NCBI GenBank assembly: GCA_003232175.1
Contig: QILX01000015.1
Coordinates: 1 to 9,910, forward strand
Reading direction: 5' to 3'
Length of the DNA stretch: 9,910 bases
Origin: Hyphomicrobiales bacterium
GTDB lineage: Bacteria > Pseudomonadota > Alphaproteobacteria > Rhizobiales > SZUA-8
The notes beneath the pieces were generated by a model. The model was given only the letters and a program-made list of their open reading frames with translations, ran no database searches and had not been told where the DNA came from. Both the position numbers and the translations under genes were made by a program. Positions 6,817-9,910 of this stretch are shown one piece after another (position 1 is the stretch's first letter; every line of letters starts with the position of its first letter).

Positions 6817-7653
6817 TCACGTCCTGGAGATCGATCTCCAGGCCCGGCTGATCCACGACGCCTGGTCTTCCCGTGGCGCCAGACCATCGCTTTTAAGCAG
6901 AACGTATGAATCTTCATACCATTTCGAACCCGGATAGTTGAAACCCAGTACCGCCGCTGCCGTCTGCGCCTCACTATAGACCCCGAGCGCCATGTAACTT
7001 TCGGTCAGCCGCGCCAGGGCCTCCTCGATATGAGTAGTGGTCTGATATTTCTCCACCACCACTTTAAATCGGTTTATGGCGGCAATGTACGCCCGTTTGT
7101 TCAAATAGTAACGACCGATTTCCATTTCCTTGCCGGCAAGATGGTTCCGCGCCAGGTCCATCTTAAGCTTGGCATCGCGGGCGTAGTCTGAATCAGGATA
7201 TTTGCGGACAACCTCATTGAGCTCTTTGAGCGCCTGCTCGGTGAGGTCCTGGTCGCGGCCTACATCGACGATTTGTTCATAATAGGACGTCGCCACAATA
7301 TATTGCGCGTAAGGGGCGTCATCTGAACCGGGATGAAGGCCGATATAGCGTTTCCCCGAAGCAATGGCGCTTTGGTAATCGCTGGCCTCATAATAGGCAT
7401 AGGCTGACATCAAAATGGATTTCTTGGCCCATTCCGAATAAGGGTGCTGACGCTCCACCTCTTCAAAACTCTTGGCGGCGGCTTTGTATTTTTTGGCTTT
7501 GAGTTCGGCATTGGCTTTGTTGTAAAGCTCGCCCACCGGCTTTTCGACATAATCGTCTTCCGCCGTGGTCTGGCAACCGGCCAGCGACAGTGCTAAAACC
7601 AGCGTGGCCGCGATGGCCGCGGATCGACCGTTCCAAAATCCAACCCTTGCCAT
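6817..7653 (-). CDS. bamD: Outer-membrane protein assembly lipoprotein BamD
   Basis: BamD (formerly ComL/YfiO) is a periplasm-facing lipoprotein of the BAM complex, which folds beta-barrel proteins into the outer membrane together with BamA. I chose ATG 7653 (278 residues). It gives a compact lipoprotein signal of Arg-containing start, hydrophobic core AAIAATLVLALSL and lipobox LAGC, with C27 as the lipidated residue. GTG 7683 would add ten residues and has no better ribosome-binding site. TPR-type helical repeats follow, including ELYNKANAELKAKKYKAAAKSF, RQHPYSEWAKKS, AYAYYEASDYQSAI and KYPDSDYARDAKLKM, and a later AIN.F..VV..YQ segment. These are diagnostic of BamD. It is somewhat longer than the 245 residues of E. 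coli BamD, as is usual in alphaproteobacteria. Its position between lpxC and recN fits the conserved cluster. Two palindromes fall in its 3' end (6823-6842, 6904-6919). Confidence 0.95.
   Translation of the reverse strand: MARVGFWNGRSAAIAATLVLALSLAGCQTTAEDDYVEKPVGELYNKANAELKAKKYKAAAKSFEEVERQHPYSEWAKKSILMSAYAYYEASDYQSAIASGKRYIGLHPGSDDAPYAQYIVATSYYEQIVDVGRDQDLTEQALKELNEVVRKYPDSDYARDAKLKMDLARNHLAGKEMEIGRYYLNKRAYIAAINRFKVVVEKYQTTTHIEEALARLTESYMALGVYSEAQTAAAVLGFNYPGSKWYEDSYVLLKSDGLAPREDQASWISRAWRSISRT
6823..6842. repeat. 20-bp perfect palindrome at the bamD/recN junction
   Basis: The half-site CCTGGAGATC is followed directly by its reverse complement GATCTCCAGG. It encodes the last residues of BamD (WRSISR) and ends 16 bases before the recN start. 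As DNA it could be a site for a dimeric protein. As RNA it could fold into an 8-bp hairpin with a UCGA loop, able to affect mRNA stability or coupling of recN to bamD. No T-run follows on the minus strand, so it is not an obvious terminator. Confidence 0.5.
6904..6919. repeat. 16-bp interrupted palindrome inside bamD
   Basis: GTATGAA at 6904-6910 is mirrored by TTCATAC at 6913-6919 around a TC centre. It encodes YEDSY in the conserved C-terminal region of BamD, so coding constraint could produce it by chance. It lies 61 bases from the palindrome at 6823-6842. Confidence 0.3.
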
Positions 7654-7713
7654 ATATAAAGAACCTGTACCCAATTTCGCCACCGACTACATTGCGGGGC
7701 CTGGAATCGTCAA

Positions 7714-7735
7714 GGCAGCGAATACCATCGCTGCC
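7714..7735 (-). terminator. Hairpin in the lpxC-bamD spacer
   Basis: GGCAGCGA (7714-7721) pairs perfectly with TCGCTGCC (7728-7735) around a 6-base loop, giving an 8-bp GC-rich stem 63 bases after the lpxC stop and 60 bases before the bamD ATG. On the minus strand it is followed by TTGACG, not a T-run. It may therefore be a Rho-type or attenuating structure, a 3'-end protector for lpxC mRNA, or a structure beside a bamD promoter. The rest of this 145-base spacer (7654-7798) shows no open frame worth calling. Confidence 0.33.
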
Positions 7736-7798
7736 TCATCATATTTGGCCCTTTGTTCCGGTTACGTCAACGCCGGTCCGGCTACAATTTAGTACCGG

Positions 7799-8755
7799 TC
7801 AGGTAGCGTAGGCAAGTTCGGGCACCGCGACAGGTACTTTATTGAAGGAAAATGTGTCGGTTTCGAGATCGCGGCCATCAACCCATTCCCAGGCATCCTG
7901 CTGGTTCAAAAGGCAATTGAGTGCGGCGTGATTGAGCTGATGTCCGCCCCGATGCGACCAGAAGCGGCCCAGAATCGGAGCCCCGGCAAGAGCAAGATCG
8001 CCGCAGGCATCAAGCGCCTTGTGACGAACGAATTCATCGTCAAACCGCAGCCCGTTATCATTGATCACACCGTCATCACCGAGCACGATGGTATTTTCCA
8101 GCGATGCGCCAAGCCCGTAACCGGCCGCACGAAGCTGTTCGGCCTGCGCCAGAAATCCAAAAGTCCGGGCACCGGCGATTTGGTCACGGAAAACGTCGCA
8201 GCCCACTTCAAACGAGATCGACTGACTGCCGATATTACGATGGGTAAATTCAATATCAGTAGATATTACCTGCCGGTGATGGGGTTGAAATTCAGCCACA
8301 GACTCACCGATTTGCAGCCGGACCGGATGAAGTACGCGATAAAACGAGCGCGCCGCAGCCTGGTAAACCACCCCCACCTCGTCAATAGCATCGACGAACT
8401 CGCGAGCGCTGCCATCAAGGACGGGAACTTCCGGGCCATTTATATGAATAACGACATTGTCAACGCCCATTCCGGCCAATGCGGCCAGAATATGCTCAAC
8501 GGTCATTACCGTCACGCCATCGTCGTTACCAATCATCGAACACAGTGGCATGGTTTTAACACTGCGGGGCTCGACCTTGACCACCGTGCTGCGGGTTCCG
8601 TTGGAAAGGTCGATCCGGCGGAAACTGATGCCGCTGTCAATTCCGGCGGGTTTGAGGGTTACACGTGCTGGGCGACCGGTATGAACCCCTGTCCCACTCA
8701 GCGTTACAACACCACCAAGTGTTGTTTGCGTGCCCCAGTCTTTGTGTGTCCCCAT
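7799..8755 (-). CDS. lpxC: UDP-3-O-acyl-N-acetylglucosamine deacetylase LpxC
   Basis: LpxC is a cytoplasmic zinc enzyme that removes the acetyl group from UDP-3-O-acyl-GlcNAc, the committed step of lipid A synthesis. I chose ATG 8755 (318 residues), because the product then begins MGTHKDWGTQTTLGG shortly before the conserved SGTGVHTG block. TTG 8806 and ATG 8794 give longer N-termini unlike the family. A short AGGG lies close to this ATG. Zinc ligands are H88 in the TVEHILAAL block, H245 and D249 in RHKALD. The general base is E87, K246 sits beside the second ligand, and the catalytic histidine is H272 in HRGGHQLNHAAL. All key residues are present and the length is normal. It lies directly downstream of ftsZ on the same strand after a long spacer, so it may have its own promoter. 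Confidence 0.96.
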   Translation of the reverse strand: MGTHKDWGTQTTLGGVVTLSGTGVHTGRPARVTLKPAGIDSGISFRRIDLSNGTRSTVVKVEPRSVKTMPLCSMIGNDDGVTVMTVEHILAALAGMGVDNVVIHINGPEVPVLDGSAREFVDAIDEVGVVYQAAARSFYRVLHPVRLQIGESVAEFQPHHRQVISTDIEFTHRNIGSQSISFEVGCDVFRDQIAGARTFGFLAQAEQLRAAGYGLGASLENTIVLGDDGVINDNGLRFDDEFVRHKALDACGDLALAGAPILGRFWSHRGGHQLNHAALNCLLNQQDAWEWVDGRDLETDTFSFNKVPVAVPELAYAT

Positions 8756-8885
8756 AATCCCTGCAACCGTTTTGACTTTAAGTCCCCAACACATGCCCGG
8801 CCCCAACCAGGCGATGCATTATTTGTACATGGAGCGAGCCAACCGACGCAAACTCAGAAGGGCCTATTTTGCCCTTACTCGCGCC

Positions 8886-8905
8886 AATTTTGGTAAATTT
8901 TGGTA
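8886..8905. repeat. Perfect tandem 10-bp repeat in the ftsZ-lpxC spacer
   Basis: AATTTTGGTA occurs twice in direct succession, at 8886-8895 and 8896-8905, followed by ACAGA at 8906-8910 and again at 8911-8915. On the minus strand it reads as TTACC half-sites one helical turn apart, about 130 bases before the lpxC ATG. The spacing suits a regulator binding one face of the helix. It is one base short of the 11-bp half-site spacing in the CtrA consensus (TTAA-N7-TTAA) and lacks its second A, so it is not called as CtrA. Confidence 0.42.
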
Positions 8906-9044
8906 ACAGAACAGAAACATTAGCCAATTCTCGCCACATTTGACATATTTCATCACAATGACGGAATAAATACCGCCCCTCTTCCCTCATGACACCGATT
9001 CGCCGGGTGCGTGCATAACCACGCCTTGTTGTCTCGCCCGGTGC

Positions 9045-9071
9045 CGCCAGAACCCTTCTGGGTCTCTGGCG
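9045..9071 (-). terminator. Strong hairpin downstream of ftsZ
   Basis: The outer arms CGCCAGA (9045-9051) and TCTGGCG (9065-9071) are perfectly complementary. On the minus-strand RNA an inner ACCC/GGGU stem is closed by an AGAA loop, with one bulged G. It starts about 46 bases beyond the ftsZ stop. The sequence after it on the minus strand is GC-rich with no T-run, so it is a candidate attenuator, processing site or 3'-end stabiliser rather than a classical terminator. On the plus strand a short TTTT follows nearby. Confidence 0.4.
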
Positions 9072-9117
9072 ATCACTTTTATGCAAAACCGGCAGCTGTT
9101 TCCCAAAGGGCTTGGTT

Positions 9118-9910
9118 TCAATTGGCCTGGCGACGCAGGAATGCCGGAATCTCAAGTTGATCGTCCTCCAGCTCCTGGGTCCGGGCTTCAGCAGATATCG
9201 GGCCAGCTGGTCGAATAATCGGCTGTTCCGAGGCGGTGTTTGCCGCGTTGGACTGCATCTGCCGACCTACCGGTGCCAGATGTGGTTCTGACGTTGCCTC
9301 GGTCTCATCATCTTCGGCACGGCGGCTACGACCGACATTGGCGAGGCGTTCAAGAAATCCCGCCTTCCGCTTCTGTTTTTCCACGCCGTGATGGGGCCTC
9401 TCGCCGGCCTCCTGGGCATGGATTTGCAGCTGCGCCGGCATTGGCAACTCATCCACTGTCGGCATACGGGCCGGTCGGGGCACGTTTTGCGCCTCTGGCG
9501 GCATGAACGGCTGACGCGGGTCATGGTGCATAACCGGCGCTTCAGTCCGTGGCGTGCGTACCGCCGGTGGCGGGTTTGCCATATTGGCCCCGACATCGAT
9601 CCGGCGAACTGTAACATCGGCGTAGTTGTCATGCCCCGGCATCTCAGAATGAGCCGCCCTCGGCAAAGGCGGAAGACGACCGTGATCGTCTTCATAATGT
9701 GTCCCGTCGCCGACCGGCCTGTCCAATTCGCCTTCAAGCCCCGGGGCGGCATACCCCGTCTCGGCGGCACGGGCACCATAGTGATCCTCCACGGAGACAC
9801 CTGGGCTGTCTTCGTGCGGATTATGCGTATTCACCAATGGCGCCGGGGAATAGGCTGTTTCCGATACCGGAGAGGACAATCCGGGGTAGTCCGTCAATTC
9901 GTCCTCGGCC
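9118..9910 (-). CDS. ftsZ: Cell division protein FtsZ, C-terminal part (5' end outside window)
   Basis: FtsZ is the tubulin-like GTPase that forms the division ring. Only the last 263 residues are visible and the frame is open to the right edge, so the GTPase core lies outside. What is seen is a Pro-, Glu- and His-rich disordered linker. A basic patch KAGFLERLANVGRSRR near the end is typical of alphaproteobacterial FtsZ. The protein ends in LEIPAFLRRQAN, the conserved C-terminal peptide that binds membrane tethers such as FtsA. Downstream lpxC confirms the assignment. The linker exceeds 200 residues, far longer than in E. coli and in keeping with many alphaproteobacteria. The TTG at 9897 is only an internal codon, not the start. 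Confidence 0.95.
   Translation of the reverse strand, partial: AEDELTDYPGLSSPVSETAYSPAPLVNTHNPHEDSPGVSVEDHYGARAAETGYAAPGLEGELDRPVGDGTHYEDDHGRLPPLPRAAHSEMPGHDNYADVTVRRIDVGANMANPPPAVRTPRTEAPVMHHDPRQPFMPPEAQNVPRPARMPTVDELPMPAQLQIHAQEAGERPHHGVEKQKRKAGFLERLANVGRSRRAEDDETEATSEPHLAPVGRQMQSNAANTASEQPIIRPAGPISAEARTQELEDDQLEIPAFLRRQAN

Larger units (their letters stand above)
8756..9117 (-). other. ftsZ-lpxC intergenic region (about 360 bases)
   Basis: This long spacer has no gene I can support. Going from ftsZ towards lpxC it holds a strong hairpin (9045-9071), a GATTC site (8997-9001, fitting the GANTC methylation target of alphaproteobacterial CcrM), an AT-rich tract with a perfect tandem 10-bp repeat (8886-8905), and a small hairpin with AAGGGC/GCCCTT arms (8858-8876). 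The AT-rich tract is the likeliest place for an lpxC promoter, but no clear minus-strand -35/-10 pair stands out. A 70-codon minus-strand frame (8778-8990) crosses it without recognisable features. Confidence 0.5.

Noticed and set aside
7928..8896. 322-codon plus-strand open frame over lpxC
   Set aside because: It is antisense to lpxC, whose catalytic motifs are all in place; there is no signal of an independent protein.
8940..8968. TTGACA followed by an A/T-rich hexamer on the plus strand, as a promoter
   Set aside because: The -10 partner is poor at 17-18 base spacing and the direction points away from lpxC, towards the end of ftsZ.
8778..9155. 125-codon minus-strand frame across the ftsZ-lpxC spacer (or 70 codons from ATG 8990)
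   Set aside because: The long form overlaps the end of ftsZ. The short form has no clear ribosome-binding site, crosses the tandem repeat and resembles no family I know. Conservation data could revive it.

Overview
The window most likely comes from an alphaproteobacterial chromosome. The evidence is gene order and protein character. On the minus strand, reading from the right edge leftwards, ftsZ (3' part only), lpxC, bamD, recN and ligA follow one another. This is the end of the division and cell-wall cluster as it is commonly arranged in that class. FtsZ has a very long disordered linker ending in an EIPAFLRRQAN tail, LigA has a widened Cys4 zinc finger, and a small HlyU-family protein follows ligA. 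I cannot name a genus.

Right and centre (2615-9910) is ordinary core genome, all on the minus strand. It encodes cytokinesis (FtsZ), the committed step of lipid A synthesis (LpxC), outer-membrane protein assembly (BamD), recombinational repair (RecN), DNA ligation (LigA) and a HlyU-like protein. bamD-recN-ligA are tightly packed, with a gap of 9 bases and then 1 base, and look co-transcribed. Two spacers, ftsZ/lpxC (about 360 bases) and lpxC/bamD (about 145 bases), hold hairpins and a tandem 10-bp repeat that may be regulatory. Two palindromes lie in the 3' end of bamD, just ahead of recN.

Left (1-2586) is the unusual part. It holds two diverged copies of the same divergent gene pair in tandem. 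Each copy has a minus-strand gene for a short coiled-coil protein beginning (M/V)SEVLC. About 75 bases away, on the plus strand, is a gene for a roughly 255-residue exported protein with a PWRRPRV motif, two conserved cysteines and a Sel1-like C-terminus. Copy A (1-979) has an intact exported-protein gene, and its coiled-coil gene runs off the left edge. Copy B (1341-2586) is damaged: its exported-protein gene has lost one C, and its coiled-coil gene may carry a second indel.

Between the copies, just after gene A and in its reading frame, lies a decayed C-terminal piece of an MltB-type lytic murein transglycosylase with a peptidoglycan-binding domain. The left region therefore reads as an accessory, decaying, envelope-related gene family beside a conserved cluster. 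I do not recognise the coiled-coil/exported pair as a described system, and its function is unknown. I saw no tRNA, rRNA, insertion sequence or CRISPR array.
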